From the NCBI RefSeq assembly GCF_002949795.1, contig NZ_CP026692.1, positions 3,022,545 to 3,086,544 on the forward strand: DNA of 64,000 nucleotides, in the 5' to 3' direction. This document shows positions 35,829 through 45,073 of this stretch, in pieces. The position numbers and the translations under genes were made by a program. Source of the DNA: Nostoc sp. 'Lobaria pulmonaria (5183) cyanobiont'. GTDB taxonomy: Bacteria > Cyanobacteriota > Cyanobacteriia > Cyanobacteriales > Nostocaceae. Positions within the stretch are counted from its first letter, which is position 1. Each line of letters opens with the position of its first letter. Under the pieces are notes generated by a model. It did no database searches and was not told where the DNA came from. It was given only the letters and a program-made list of their open reading frames with translations.

Positions 35829-37085
35829 ATGACCCCAACGCAGCTTGAGCAAATTTCCCCTCAACCAACACCGCCAAATGAGCGGGGATATGAATATGAT
35901 TTGGTAATTGTCGGCGGTGGGATTATTGGGTTAACTCTAGCCTCTGCTTTAAAAGATTCTGGTTTGAGTATTTTGCTAATTGAGGCGAAAGTCGCATCAG
36001 TGGCGGTAGCGAAGGGACAAGCTTATGCAGTTCATCAGCTTTCGTCGCTAATTTATCAAGGAATTGGCGTTTGGGACAAAATGTTGCCGCAAATCGCCAA
36101 GTATTGCCGAGTTCGTCTTTCGGATGCCGATTATCCCGATGTGGTGGAATTTACCACAGATGATATAAATACCTCAGAGTTGGGTTATGTGGCGGAACAC
36201 CAAGCCCTGTTGCAGCCGTTGCAAGATTTTGTCCAAAATTGTCCAAATGTGACTTATCTCTGTCCGGCAGAAGTGGTAAATACACAATACCAGCAGAATA
36301 TAGTCACAATCGAGATAAAAATTGCCGATCAGCTAAAGACAGTCAAGAGCAAATTAGTTGTAGCAGCAGATGGATCGCGATCGCCAATTCGGCAAGCGGC
36401 TGGAATCAAAACCTCTGGCTGGAAATATTGGCAATCTTGCATTGTCGCCATTGTCAAACCAGAAAAACCCCACAATGACACGGCTTACGAAAGATTTTGG
36501 TCTAGCGGCCCCTTTGCGATTTTACCTTTACCGGGGAACCGTTGCCGCATTGTCTGGACTGCCCCCCATGAAGAAGCAAAAGCTTTGTGTGCTTTAAATG
36601 ACGAGCAATTTTTGGCAGAACTAAGCCGCCGCTATGGCGATCAGATGGGGAAACTGGAATTACTAGGCGATCGCTTTGTTTTTCAGGTACAACTCATGCA
36701 AAGCGATCGCTACGTTCTCCCGCGACTGGCATTAATTGGTGATGCGGCGCACAATTGCCATCCCGTCGGTGGACAAGGTTTAAATTTGGGTATTCGGGAT
36801 GCCGCAGCTTTGGCGCAAGTAATTCAAGCAGCGCACAAGGCGGGTAAAGATATTGGCGATATTCAGATTCTCAAAGATTATGAACGCTGGCGCCAGCTAG
36901 AGAATCTGACGATTTTAGGTTTCACCGATTTGTTAGATCGGATGTTTTCTAATAATTTCTTCCCTGTGGTGGTGGTTCGTCGTCTGGGTTTATGGTTCTT
37001 GCAGCGAGTACCGATATTAAAAGTATTTATGCTGAAATTGATGATTGGTTTAAAGGGGCGGACTCCAGAATTAGCAAAACGATAA
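35829..37085 (+). CDS. FAD-dependent hydroxylase of the UbiH/COQ6 family
   Basis: A 418-residue flavoprotein. It has the FAD-binding GxGxxG motif (DLVIVGGGIIGLTLASAL, residues about 24-41), the DG motif (VAADGSRSPIRQAAGI) and the GD motif (LIGDAAHNCHPVGGQGLNLG). It matches the UbiH/UbiF class of aromatic ring hydroxylases. In cyanobacteria members of this class are linked to quinone-type biosynthesis, but the exact substrate is not shown by sequence. The start ATG at 35829 is followed by a Thr/Pro-rich lead of about 20 residues. Confidence 0.88.
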   Translation: MTPTQLEQISPQPTPPNERGYEYDLVIVGGGIIGLTLASALKDSGLSILLIEAKVASVAVAKGQAYAVHQLSSLIYQGIGVWDKMLPQIAKYCRVRLSDADYPDVVEFTTDDINTSELGYVAEHQALLQPLQDFVQNCPNVTYLCPAEVVNTQYQQNIVTIEIKIADQLKTVKSKLVVAADGSRSPIRQAAGIKTSGWKYWQSCIVAIVKPEKPHNDTAYERFWSSGPFAILPLPGNRCRIVWTAPHEEAKALCALNDEQFLAELSRRYGDQMGKLELLGDRFVFQVQLMQSDRYVLPRLALIGDAAHNCHPVGGQGLNLGIRDAAALAQVIQAAHKAGKDIGDIQILKDYERWRQLENLTILGFTDLLDRMFSNNFFPVVVVRRLGLWFLQRVPILKVFMLKLMIGLKGRTPELAKR

Positions 37086-37120
37086 AGCTTGAGAACGCGA
37101 TCGCTGATATGCTTACTTGA

Positions 37121-38641
37121 TTAAATTTGCAAAAAGTTAGCGATCGCTTGCGGTAATGGCAGAATAATTATAATCAACAAAGCTATTGCCAGTAATCCCC
37201 AAACGTCACGTTTGTTATCTAATTCGGTGACATCATTCAGTGCAGGTTCATCAATCAACGGCATAAATAATAAGATAATCGCCCACACCAAAAATTCTTG
37301 TCGAACTAAAGAAAGTAATAGCAACAACACGCGAGCAATTTGACCAATTACGATCGCAGTTCGTTGTCCAAACATCGCATGGACAATGTGACCTCCATCT
37401 AATTGTCCCACAGGCATTAAATTTAACGCTGTGACAACTAGTCCTAAAAAACCTGCTACTGCAACTGGATGCAAGTCAAGGGCTGATTTTGCTGTTAAAT
37501 GACTTCCCAAAGCTAACTTCGAGAGTATAGCCAGTAAAATTGAATACTTGGGATTGAGGGCATGAAGATTTAAAAGTTGGGTTTTTTCAGTCAGGGAAAC
37601 TATCTCAGAATGAGCCAAACCCCATATTAGTAATGGTAAAGTAACAACAAAACCTGCAATTGGCCCAGCAATACTAATATCAAATAAAGCTTTGCGGTTG
37701 GGAATGGGACTACGCATCTGAATAAATGCGCCAAATGTTCCTAAGAAGAAAGGTACAGGAATAAAGTAAGGCAACGTCGAGCGAATCTTGTAAAATTTAG
37801 CTGTCAAATAATGCCCAAGTTCGTGAGTGCCCAAAATAGCCATCAGCCCTAAAGCATAAGGCAATCCCTTAAATAGGACATCTGGGTTAGATAGAAGCTT
37901 GAACAAAGATCCAATATCCCAGATAAGCGGCAGAGTAACACCAGCATTTTCCACTCCCACCAAGGTAGTAGTGATCAAAGTAGCTGCTAGCAGCATCAGC
38001 GCTAATCCTGGTCGAGTTAATCGTTCCTGGTTGCGTCGTGGTGTATCTGTCTGTTTCGCAGCTTGAGTGTTGGGAACCAGCACAAAGAAAGGTTTGCCAT
38101 TGAAACCTTCTTGAAAAATCAGCAAGAAGCGATCGCCAAATTGTGCTTCAATATTGGTTTTAATCTGCTGGTAAGCGTTGCTGGCTTTAGTTCGCAACTG
38201 ACCCCGGCAAATCACAGATTGTGGTCGATACTCAATATTTTGAACGTAGTATATAGACCAAGGAAAACAATTTCGTAGTTGGGTTTCTTCCGTTGGTTCA
38301 ATGGGACGCACTATTGGTTCTGGGGTAGGCTGGATAGTCGGTTGTGATTCTGAGGCTTGGGTTTGGGCTTCGGTCTGTGTATCTCTTGGTACTTGACGCC
38401 CCCATTGAAACAACACCCAGTACAAAACTGTGCAGACAAATACCGACCAGAGGATCAGATATGGTGGTGGAGATTGTTTCGTACCGTAGATTAGCGTCCA
38501 TCCACTCAACAGAAATGCTGGTGTCATTAAAACCAGCCACAACAACCATACAGGTGTGCGGGTGATGTGAGCAACGCTGCGCTGCACCATGAGATAAGTA
38601 GCTAGCCCCAGCAGCAGGATAAATAGAAACCAAAATGCCAT
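37121..38641 (-). CDS. Site-2 protease family membrane metallopeptidase (M50, EGY-like)
   Basis: About 506 residues. Four hydrophobic helices near the N-terminus flank a soluble domain (about 120-200). The protease core has HELGHYLTAKFY (His273, Glu274, His277), PYFIPVPFFLGTFGAFIQM and the second zinc motif NLMPVGQLDGGHI. This corresponds to the EGY-type S2P family of cyanobacteria and chloroplasts. The enzyme cuts inside membranes, with a thylakoid or plasma membrane site. I prefer the ATG at 38641. An upstream in-frame ATG at 38725 would add 28 residues with a hydrophobic patch. Confidence 0.88.
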   Translation of the reverse strand: MAFWFLFILLLGLATYLMVQRSVAHITRTPVWLLWLVLMTPAFLLSGWTLIYGTKQSPPPYLILWSVFVCTVLYWVLFQWGRQVPRDTQTEAQTQASESQPTIQPTPEPIVRPIEPTEETQLRNCFPWSIYYVQNIEYRPQSVICRGQLRTKASNAYQQIKTNIEAQFGDRFLLIFQEGFNGKPFFVLVPNTQAAKQTDTPRRNQERLTRPGLALMLLAATLITTTLVGVENAGVTLPLIWDIGSLFKLLSNPDVLFKGLPYALGLMAILGTHELGHYLTAKFYKIRSTLPYFIPVPFFLGTFGAFIQMRSPIPNRKALFDISIAGPIAGFVVTLPLLIWGLAHSEIVSLTEKTQLLNLHALNPKYSILLAILSKLALGSHLTAKSALDLHPVAVAGFLGLVVTALNLMPVGQLDGGHIVHAMFGQRTAIVIGQIARVLLLLLSLVRQEFLVWAIILLFMPLIDEPALNDVTELDNKRDVWGLLAIALLIIIILPLPQAIANFLQI

Positions 38642-38834
38642 GTTATCTTCAGTAATTTTGACAAAACGCCCCACCAGTAGCTTCAGCACCATAGCATTAA
38701 CTACAAGGCAGACCTCAAATCCCAATTTTTTTCACAACGGTTAACAGTGCTGGTTAACGCTCAAGTTTCAATTCTTGAGAATTTCCGCACTGTAATCAAA
38801 TTGTCCACAACTTCTCAGTTTCGGTTCTTTGATT

Positions 38835-39566
38835 ATGTGCCCTTTACCTCAACAGCCAAGTCATATAACTAAGCCGCCACGGGCTGTCTTCCCTGACGAA
38901 GTTCTCAGCGCAGGTTCTCTGCAATCGAACTTCGCACAAGAGAGTATTTTTGCTTTTCCACCCAATCGGGACACATTCGGGGGAACCTCTTATTTTATTG
39001 TAAGAAATGAAGGCAATATCCTCATAGATTGCCCTGCATTAGAAAAAACAAATCAAGATTTTTTAGCAGTGCATGGAGGCGTGCGTTGGTTATTTATCAC
39101 TCATCGCAGCGCCATTGGTAAGACTGCTGAATTTCAGCAAGCCTTTGGTTGCGAGGTGCTGATCCAAGAGCAAGAAGCCTATTTATTACCAGGCTTAACC
39201 GTAACTAGCTTTAGGCAAGAATTTACTCTTGATGCTGCAACACAAGTAATTTGGACACCAGGGCATTCTCCTGGCTCATCTTGTCTCTACTACAGTGAGC
39301 TTGGTGGTATATTATTTTCTGGTCGCCATTTACTTCCTAACCAGCATGGTCAAGCAGTACCATTACGAACAGCTAAAACCTTTCACTGGCCAAGGCAAAT
39401 TCAGAGCCTTCGATTATTGTTAGAACGTTTTACACCAGAAACTCTTCAGTATATTTGTCCTGGAGCTAATACAGGCTTTCTTAGAGGTAAGCGGGTCATA
39501 GATCAAGCTTATCAACACCTCGCCTCTCTGGATTTACCAGCTTTGCTGGGGATACAACCCCTTTAG
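38835..39566 (+). CDS. Metallo-beta-lactamase-fold protein with degenerate metal site
   Basis: About 243 residues. The fold is evident from GTSYFIVRNEGNILIDCPAL, WLFITHRSAIGK, VIWTPGHSPGSSCLYY and ILFSGRHLLP. In active members the second motif is THxHxDHxG. Here only the first His remains (THRSAIGK). The Asp in SGD is replaced by Arg (SGRH). The His in TPGHSPGS is kept. Metal-dependent hydrolysis is therefore doubtful. It may bind a ligand or act as a scaffold. Cyanobacterial relatives exist with this pattern as far as I recall. Confidence 0.75.
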   Translation: MCPLPQQPSHITKPPRAVFPDEVLSAGSLQSNFAQESIFAFPPNRDTFGGTSYFIVRNEGNILIDCPALEKTNQDFLAVHGGVRWLFITHRSAIGKTAEFQQAFGCEVLIQEQEAYLLPGLTVTSFRQEFTLDAATQVIWTPGHSPGSSCLYYSELGGILFSGRHLLPNQHGQAVPLRTAKTFHWPRQIQSLRLLLERFTPETLQYICPGANTGFLRGKRVIDQAYQHLASLDLPALLGIQPL

Positions 39567-39666
39567 AGGTAGCAGGGCTTGTTATAACCACAAGGGTAAA
39601 ATTTTGTCAATATCATTAAAATAAATCTTTGGGCTTGGGTGATGACAAAGGGTTATATAACTCAAT

Positions 39667-39693
39667 GGATGGGCTGAGGTACGAAGCCCATCC
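39667..39693. terminator. Hairpin between convergent genes
   Basis: A perfect 9-bp stem GGATGGGCT/AGCCCATCC with a 9-base loop sits between the MBL-fold gene and the small secreted protein gene, which converge. Likely a bidirectional terminator, or a short dispersed repeat. Confidence 0.5.
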
Positions 39694-39720
39694 TACCGCG
39701 CTTGAGTGCAAACGACATTC

Positions 39721-40092
39721 TTATCTCTGTTTGCAGCTTGCGGTAAGTTCTACATTGTAGAAAGTCCCTGATTTGGGATTAATTGAACGCAATTGCTGAA
39801 TAAAATCATTAAATGTTGTATTGCTTGTGCCGAAGCCAGCTTCAGCACAAGCAGATAAACCCCCTTCGATAGGAATAGGAGATCCTGCCCTGGGACTATA
39901 TACAATGAATTTATCGACGGTGCTAGTACCGACTGCAAACCCGATAACCTGGCGAATCGTTTGCAAAGCGGCATTATCTAAGGGGCCACCAATGCTGCCA
40001 ATACTGATATTAACCGCACGATTTTCAGCAAAGGCTGGCGCAGTAATTGACAATACTGCCCCGACAATCATTAAACTGGTGAACTTATTCAT
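39721..40092 (-). CDS. Small secreted protein, unknown
   Basis: About 123 residues. It has a clear signal peptide (MNKFTSLMIVGAVLSITAPAFA, cut after AFA). The mature part has two Cys residues (in SACAEAG and TASCKQR) that could form a disulfide. GGAGGAGAG a few bases before the ATG at 40092 fixes this start over the in-frame ATG at 40107. I do not recognise the family. Confidence 0.65.
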   Translation of the reverse strand: MNKFTSLMIVGAVLSITAPAFAENRAVNISIGSIGGPLDNAALQTIRQVIGFAVGTSTVDKFIVYSPRAGSPIPIEGGLSACAEAGFGTSNTTFNDFIQQLRSINPKSGTFYNVELTASCKQR

Positions 40093-40298
40093 TTTTCTCT
40101 CCTCCAAAAATTGAAAAATTAATAATTAAGTTTCGACATGGATGAAGTATATCAGAGACTTTACCATGTAAGGTTTTTAGGCATATTGTTGTACCTTACT
40201 GGTTTTACTTTTATTCTGACTATAGTATTGCCCATTTCTTCAAGTAGCGATCGCCTACTAGCCGAATAATTAGTAACATTAAAATATTTTCATGTGCA

Positions 40299-41789
40299 AT
40301 GAAAAGACCTGGATTTATTGAGCGTCATCACCTGTGGACAGAAATCCAAAAAGAAGCATCTGAAAAGATCAAGGCTGTTGTTAAAGAACAGGATCTACTG
40401 TTGATTCGTACCGCTTGGTCAGACCAGCATGGCATTGTTCGCAGCAAGTCGCTCTTACCCCAAGCGTTTTTCAGCGCCTTAGAAAACGGTATGCAAATCA
40501 GCACAGGGACATTCCTGTTTGATACTGGTGGTGCAATAGTATTTAACCCGTTTGTTCCTGGTGGTAGTTTAGATATGCCTTCGATGACAGGTGCGCCAAA
40601 TCTTGTGGCTGTTCCTGACCCTGATACTTTCAAAATTCTGCCTTGGGCAAAACGTACTGGCTTTATTCTCTGTGACGAGTACTTTCAAAATGGTCAGGCA
40701 ATGCCCTTTTCCAGTCGTGGTATTTTGCGCCAATCATTGGTAGAGTTACATCAAAGAGGATTAGAGCATATTATCGGCTTAGAAGTTGAGTGGTATCTGG
40801 CAAAGTTAGAAGATCCGATGTTAGCGATCGCTAATGTTGGTACTTCTGGAAAACCTGGTGAACCTGCCAAAGTTAGCGCTGTAGAGCATAGCTTTCAATA
40901 CCTTTTAGAATCACACAATCCAGAGATTCACGACTTACTGCGCGTTTTGGCAGAAAACTTAGTTGAAATGGAATTGCCTTTAAGAAGTGTAGAAAACGAA
41001 GGAGGTGTCGGTCAATTTGAATTTACCTTTGACCCGATTCCGGCATTGCAAGCTGCGGATACAATGATGATATTCCGAATGGCGACCAAGCAAATCTGCC
41101 GTCAACAAGGTTACATCGCCTCATTTATGTGTCGTCCAGGATTGCAAGGTTCTTCTTCCAATGGCTGGCATTTGCACCAATCCCTTGTAGAACGAACCAC
41201 AGGCGAGAACGCTTTCATGTCTGCAAACTCTGAATCCCTAATGTCAGATTTAGGTAAACATTTCGTTGGTGGTCTTCTTAAACACGCCAATGCCGCTTCT
41301 GTGTTCACAACCCCGACAATTAACGGCTACAAAAGATTTAGGCCTTATTCCCTAGCTCCTGACCGTGCCGGATGGGGATTGGAAAACCGAGGGGCAATGA
41401 TTAGATTACAAGGCGGTTATGATGACCCCACCACCCACATAGAAAACCGAGTTGGAGAACCAGCAGCCAATCCCTACCTGTATATGGCATCGCAATTGAT
41501 TTCTGGGTTAGATGGTGTAGATTGTAAAGTTGACCCTGGCTCCCCAACGGAGTCACCTTACGCTACAGAAAGTCCGACCTTACCCAAAAGTTTACCAGAG
41601 GCGATTTCATATTTGAGCCAAAGCGAACTTTTTTCTCAAAAAATGGGGCATCAGTTCATCAACTTCATCATTAAGATGAAACAAAGTGAAATTAATCGTT
41701 TTTTACAGTCCGTCGCCGATCGGCCACCAGAAGAGTATTTAAAGCAGGTAACTAACTGGGAGCAAAGAGAATATTTTGAATTATTTTGA
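40299..41789 (+). CDS. Glutamine synthetase family gamma-glutamyl ligase
   Basis: A 496-residue enzyme of the glutamine synthetase fold. The N-terminal beta-grasp part has IRTAWSDQHGIVRSKSL. The catalytic part has GLEVEWYL and ENEGGVGQFEF (metal Glu residues), SSSNGWHLHQSL (His of the GS fold) and RPYSLAPDRAGWGLENRGAM (ATP/phosphate Arg). It is not the canonical GlnA, since the GSGMHxHxS and NRSA motifs differ, and it resembles the PuuA/GlnA3-like group that joins glutamate to amines. The substrate is unknown. It is not near nitrogen genes in the window. A MITE-like element follows. Confidence 0.82.
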   Translation: MKRPGFIERHHLWTEIQKEASEKIKAVVKEQDLLLIRTAWSDQHGIVRSKSLLPQAFFSALENGMQISTGTFLFDTGGAIVFNPFVPGGSLDMPSMTGAPNLVAVPDPDTFKILPWAKRTGFILCDEYFQNGQAMPFSSRGILRQSLVELHQRGLEHIIGLEVEWYLAKLEDPMLAIANVGTSGKPGEPAKVSAVEHSFQYLLESHNPEIHDLLRVLAENLVEMELPLRSVENEGGVGQFEFTFDPIPALQAADTMMIFRMATKQICRQQGYIASFMCRPGLQGSSSNGWHLHQSLVERTTGENAFMSANSESLMSDLGKHFVGGLLKHANAASVFTTPTINGYKRFRPYSLAPDRAGWGLENRGAMIRLQGGYDDPTTHIENRVGEPAANPYLYMASQLISGLDGVDCKVDPGSPTESPYATESPTLPKSLPEAISYLSQSELFSQKMGHQFINFIIKMKQSEINRFLQSVADRPPEEYLKQVTNWEQREYFELF

Positions 41790-41884
41790 AGTGAATAATT
41801 CTTGGGAATGTCGCGCTTTTAAGGGTGATTATTCAGGTTTAAAATAAGTTTTCGGTGCATGAGAAATTGCACCCTGTCCATACT

Positions 41885-41987
41885 TATAGCAGTCGCCAAA
41901 GCCGTTAGGACAGTTTGCGGGAAACGCGTCTTCAACAGCGTACTTTATGATTTTATTGCTGTCCTAAGCTTCCTGTCCGTTGCTATA
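41885..41987. mobile_element. MITE-like element, 103 bp, with 29-bp imperfect terminal repeats
   Basis: The two 29-base ends both start TATAGCA and end TTAGGACAG (41885-41913 and the complement at 41959-41987), with a diverged middle. The TA at each outer edge and the TTAGGACAG end fit IS630/Tc1-mariner-type terminal repeats. There is no coding capacity. It lies between the GS-like gene and the graspetide precursor. Confidence 0.65.
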
Positions 41988-42201
41988 CTTAAGAAAAATT
42001 ATTATATTTTTAACTTTATACAAACCTAATTACACAAAAGTAAATATTTTGTAAAACATAAATTAATACTTGTTTTGCTAAGTCAATACCTTCGCCAATT
42101 TACGAGGGTGAGTTGATGTATAAACTCTTGTTTTGGCAAAAATATTGGTAAGTATTATGTCACATAATCAGATACAGTATAAATTTAGGTTCAGTCTTTA
42201 T

Positions 42202-42207
42202 AGGAGG
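42202..42207 (+). promoter_or_regulatory. Ribosome binding site that fixes a GTG start
   Basis: AGGAGG at 42202-42207 lies 6 bases before the GTG at 42214, and none of the upstream ATG codons has a comparable site. It decides the start of the graspetide precursor. Confidence 0.85.
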
Positions 42208-42213
42208 AATATT

Positions 42214-42501
42214 GTGTCTGAAAATAAACCAGAAGATTTGAATTCACAAGCAGTACCATTCTTTGCTCGATTCTTGGAAGCGCAAAGCATTGAAGACCTT
42301 TCTGATGAAGAATCAAAAGCGATTATCGGTGGATGCAATAATGCCACAAACAAGAAGAATGATGATCTTGTCCAAACTCTGAAGTTTCCATCCGATCAAG
42401 AAGATGCCACTATAGTAACCAAGAAGCACCCTTCTGATAGTCATGAGTACGCTGTTACTCAGAAATATCCTTCAGATGGTGATGACAGTTCGCCGTATTG
42501 A
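42214..42501 (+). CDS. mdnA: Graspetide (microviridin-type) precursor with three cores
   Basis: A 95-residue precursor peptide. The leader has the ligase recognition helix PFFARFLEAQ (residues 15-24) and ends near a GG pair (39-40). The core region holds three copies of the microviridin motif T-x-K-x-P-S-D-x-x-(E/D): TLKFPSDQED (55-64), TKKHPSDSHE (69-78) and TQKYPSDGDD (82-91). In this family Thr, Ser and Lys side chains are joined to Asp/Glu side chains by ester and amide bonds, giving caged peptides that inhibit serine proteases. The start is the GTG at 42214. The first core residues at the variable x positions are Phe, His and Tyr. Two matching ligase genes follow. Confidence 0.92.
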   Translation: MSENKPEDLNSQAVPFFARFLEAQSIEDLSDEESKAIIGGCNNATNKKNDDLVQTLKFPSDQEDATIVTKKHPSDSHEYAVTQKYPSDGDDSSPY

Positions 42502-42692
42502 CCTTCATAGCTGCATACTTTTGACTACACCAGAGATGCAGTTTTAAAACTATTGTCAGAATAAAAATACAGTTAGCTTTGCCAACTTCATCTAGAGGTT
42601 GGCTTCCCATTAAAATTAAGTTCACTTTTTTAAAATTTTGCTTTCTCAATAGTTAACAATAGTGAAGATGCAAAAACTAATGAAAATATTTT

Positions 42693-43682
42693 ATGCACCT
42701 TGAGCGTGATGTGGTTTTATTAATTACCCATAGTGGTGATTACTTTACAATAGATAGAGTTGCAGAAGCAGTATCAAAACTAGGCGCACAGCCATTTCGT
42801 CTTGATACTGATAAGTTTCCGATCGCACTCCAACTCCAGGCTAATTTAAGTAACTCTGGTAGCAATCATACACTGAAATATAACGATTGCTCCCTCAACA
42901 CCGAGCAAGTGCAAGCAGTATGGATGCGGCGTATTTGGCAACCCGATCTCGGTAAAGAATTGGCTCCACAATTTCAAGCAGTCTGTTCTAGTGAATCACT
43001 CGCAGTCTTAGATGGCTTTTGGGACAGCCTGAGAGAAGCTAAGTGGGTGGATGATTTACGCCGGATAAGTGCAGCTGAAAACAAGTTACGCCAACTGCGG
43101 GTTGCATCGGAAGTAGGTCTTATCATACCTCGGACTCTCGTCACCAATAATCCTCAAGAAGCACGAGAATTTTTCCACCAAGTTAAGGGAAAAATGATTG
43201 TCAAGCTGCTCAAACCTCTTTCTTCTGGGATGCAAGTCTCCTCTTTTTTCATGTATACCAGCGCCGTTAAAGAAGAAGACTTACTTGATGCTGAAACACT
43301 GCGCTATTGTCCAGTTATGTTTCAAGAACAAATCCCTAAACAGCAAGAACTACGGGTAGTGTATGTGAATGGCAATCTCTTTGTCGGGGCGCTAGATGCG
43401 TCTGAGTATGCAGCATCTACCCAGGATTGGCGACGCGAGACAAAAAAGATTCTTACCTGGCAACCAGATCGATTACCTGATAAACTAATCCGTTGTTTGG
43501 ATACCTTTATGGCGAAGTTTGGACTAGTTTTTGGAGCATTTGATTTTATTAAAACACCAGCCGGAGAATATGTTTTTTTAGAAATTAATCCTACAGGAGA
43601 GTGGGGGATGCTGGAGAGGGATTTGGACTATCCAATTGCTCAAGCGATCGCATCTGCACTACTTTCAACAAGCCCGAAGTAA
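42693..43682 (+). CDS. mdnB: Graspetide ATP-grasp ligase, MdnB/MvdC type
   Basis: A 329-residue ATP-grasp enzyme. The N-terminal domain opens with VVLLITHSGDYFTIDRVAEA and FRLDTDKFP, the family-specific pre-ATP-grasp part that binds the leader. The ATP-grasp core has KMIVKLLKPLSSGM, a hinge MFQEQIPKQQELRVVYVNG and the metal site YVFLEINPTGEW. In microviridin pathways MdnB forms the Lys-Glu amide after the esters are made. It lies 191 bases after the precursor and 80 bases before the second ligase, all in one direction. Assignment to MdnB rather than MdnC rests on the N-terminal sequence. Confidence 0.9.
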   Translation: MHLERDVVLLITHSGDYFTIDRVAEAVSKLGAQPFRLDTDKFPIALQLQANLSNSGSNHTLKYNDCSLNTEQVQAVWMRRIWQPDLGKELAPQFQAVCSSESLAVLDGFWDSLREAKWVDDLRRISAAENKLRQLRVASEVGLIIPRTLVTNNPQEAREFFHQVKGKMIVKLLKPLSSGMQVSSFFMYTSAVKEEDLLDAETLRYCPVMFQEQIPKQQELRVVYVNGNLFVGALDASEYAASTQDWRRETKKILTWQPDRLPDKLIRCLDTFMAKFGLVFGAFDFIKTPAGEYVFLEINPTGEWGMLERDLDYPIAQAIASALLSTSPK

Positions 43683-43762
43683 GATGCTCTTACTTAAAAA
43701 TTCCAAACCAACTGATAACCCCTATTTTTATCTGTAGCGTACTTCATTTTCTATATTTGTAA

Positions 43763-44737
43763 ATGACTGTTTTAATCATTACTCACAGCCAAGACAACGA
43801 AAGTATTCCTCTAGTTATTCAGGCAATTGAAGCCCAAGGAAAGAAAGCATTTCGTTTTGACACAGACCGATTTCCCACAGAAGTGCAGTTAGATATTTAC
43901 TATGGTAGTACTAAGCGAGTGATTCTGAGTGTCGATGACCAGACATTAGATTTAAATCAAGTGTCAGCAGTTTGGTATCGGCGCATTGCAATTGGGTCAA
44001 AAATTCCCAACTCGATGGACAGTCAACTTAGACAAGCCTCACTGAAAGAATCTCGCGTCAGTATTGAGGGAATGATTGCTAGTATCAGGGGGTTTCATCT
44101 TGACCCTGTGCCAAATATTCGCCGAGCCGAAAATAAGCAACTGCAATTACAAATAGCAGGAGATGTTGGTCTAGATACGCCACGCACTCTGACTACAAAT
44201 AATCCAGTAGCAGTAAAGCAATTTGCCCAAGAGTGTCAGCAGGGAATGATTACAAAAATGCTGTCTTCCTTTGCTATTTATGATGAACAAGGGCGAGAAA
44301 AAGTTGTGTTTACAAATCCAATTTCATCAGAGGATCTAGACAACCTTGATGGCTTACGTTTCTGCCCAATGACATTTCAGGAGAAGATTCCCAAGGCATT
44401 GGAATTGCGGACAATTATTGTAGGTAAGCGTGTGCTAACGGCTGCGGTTGATTCTCAAACTTTGGATAAGGCACGTTACGACTGGCGCAAACAGGGAATC
44501 GCCTTACTCGACGCTTGGGAGTCATACACTTTGCCCGAAGATGTCGAAGAGAAATTGCTCAAACTCATGGCAGAATTCCGTTTAAACTATGGGGCGCTTG
44601 ATATTATTTTGACTCCTGATGGTCGTCATGTATTCCTTGAAGTTAACCCAGTTGGCGAGTTTTTCTGGCTGGAACGCTGTCCTGGCTTACCGATTTCTCA
44701 GGCGATCGCTGAGGTTTTAAATAATTCAGCTAATTGA
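43763..44737 (+). CDS. mdnC: Graspetide ATP-grasp ligase, MdnC/MvdD type
   Basis: A 324-residue ATP-grasp enzyme. It opens MTVLIITHSQDNESIPLVIQ and has KKAFRFDTDRFPTEVQLD and VSAVWYRRI. The ATP-grasp core has ITKMLSSFAIYDE, MTFQEKIPKALELRTIIVG, LNYGALDIILTPDG and the metal site VFLEVNPVGEFFWLE. This matches the MdnC ester-forming ligase, which acts first on the precursor. No GNAT acetyltransferase or transporter gene typical of some clusters is next to it. The gene downstream is on the other strand. Confidence 0.92.
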   Translation: MTVLIITHSQDNESIPLVIQAIEAQGKKAFRFDTDRFPTEVQLDIYYGSTKRVILSVDDQTLDLNQVSAVWYRRIAIGSKIPNSMDSQLRQASLKESRVSIEGMIASIRGFHLDPVPNIRRAENKQLQLQIAGDVGLDTPRTLTTNNPVAVKQFAQECQQGMITKMLSSFAIYDEQGREKVVFTNPISSEDLDNLDGLRFCPMTFQEKIPKALELRTIIVGKRVLTAAVDSQTLDKARYDWRKQGIALLDAWESYTLPEDVEEKLLKLMAEFRLNYGALDIILTPDGRHVFLEVNPVGEFFWLERCPGLPISQAIAEVLNNSAN

Positions 44738-45073
44738 CTCAATTTTCTCTACTTTAACCATGCGGTAACTACTATATGTCAAAATAATCACAGTTGCAGT
44801 AACAGAAGGAATAAAAGCATTGCCGTGCAGGTAAGCAGTTGCAAGGATGGCTATCTCTACCACTTTCAGAAAATGATTAGTTTGTATATCATGAGACACT
44901 ACTGTTAAATCTTTGAGAGCCATCACACTCAGTTTCCGTACTTAGGACTAATCCCTAATTTACTTGACTTTTAGGCTTAACTGAACCGTATTGGGGCTAG
45001 GGGGACAAGTCTCTCCCTTATCTCCCCCTCTACCTTGTCTCTTCCCAATGCCCCATTCGCAATTTAGAGAGAA

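Larger units (their letters stand above)
41790..42213. other. Spacer upstream of the graspetide precursor gene
   Basis: About 420 bases containing a MITE-like element (41885-41987) and an AT-rich stretch with the likely promoter. A ribosome binding site lies at 42202-42207. No other gene was recognised. Confidence 0.5.

Noticed and set aside
44726-44926. 66-codon minus-strand frame after mdnC with a hydrophobic stretch
   Set aside because: It overlaps the end of mdnC, has no clear start signal and no family match. A small membrane protein cannot be excluded, but support is too weak.
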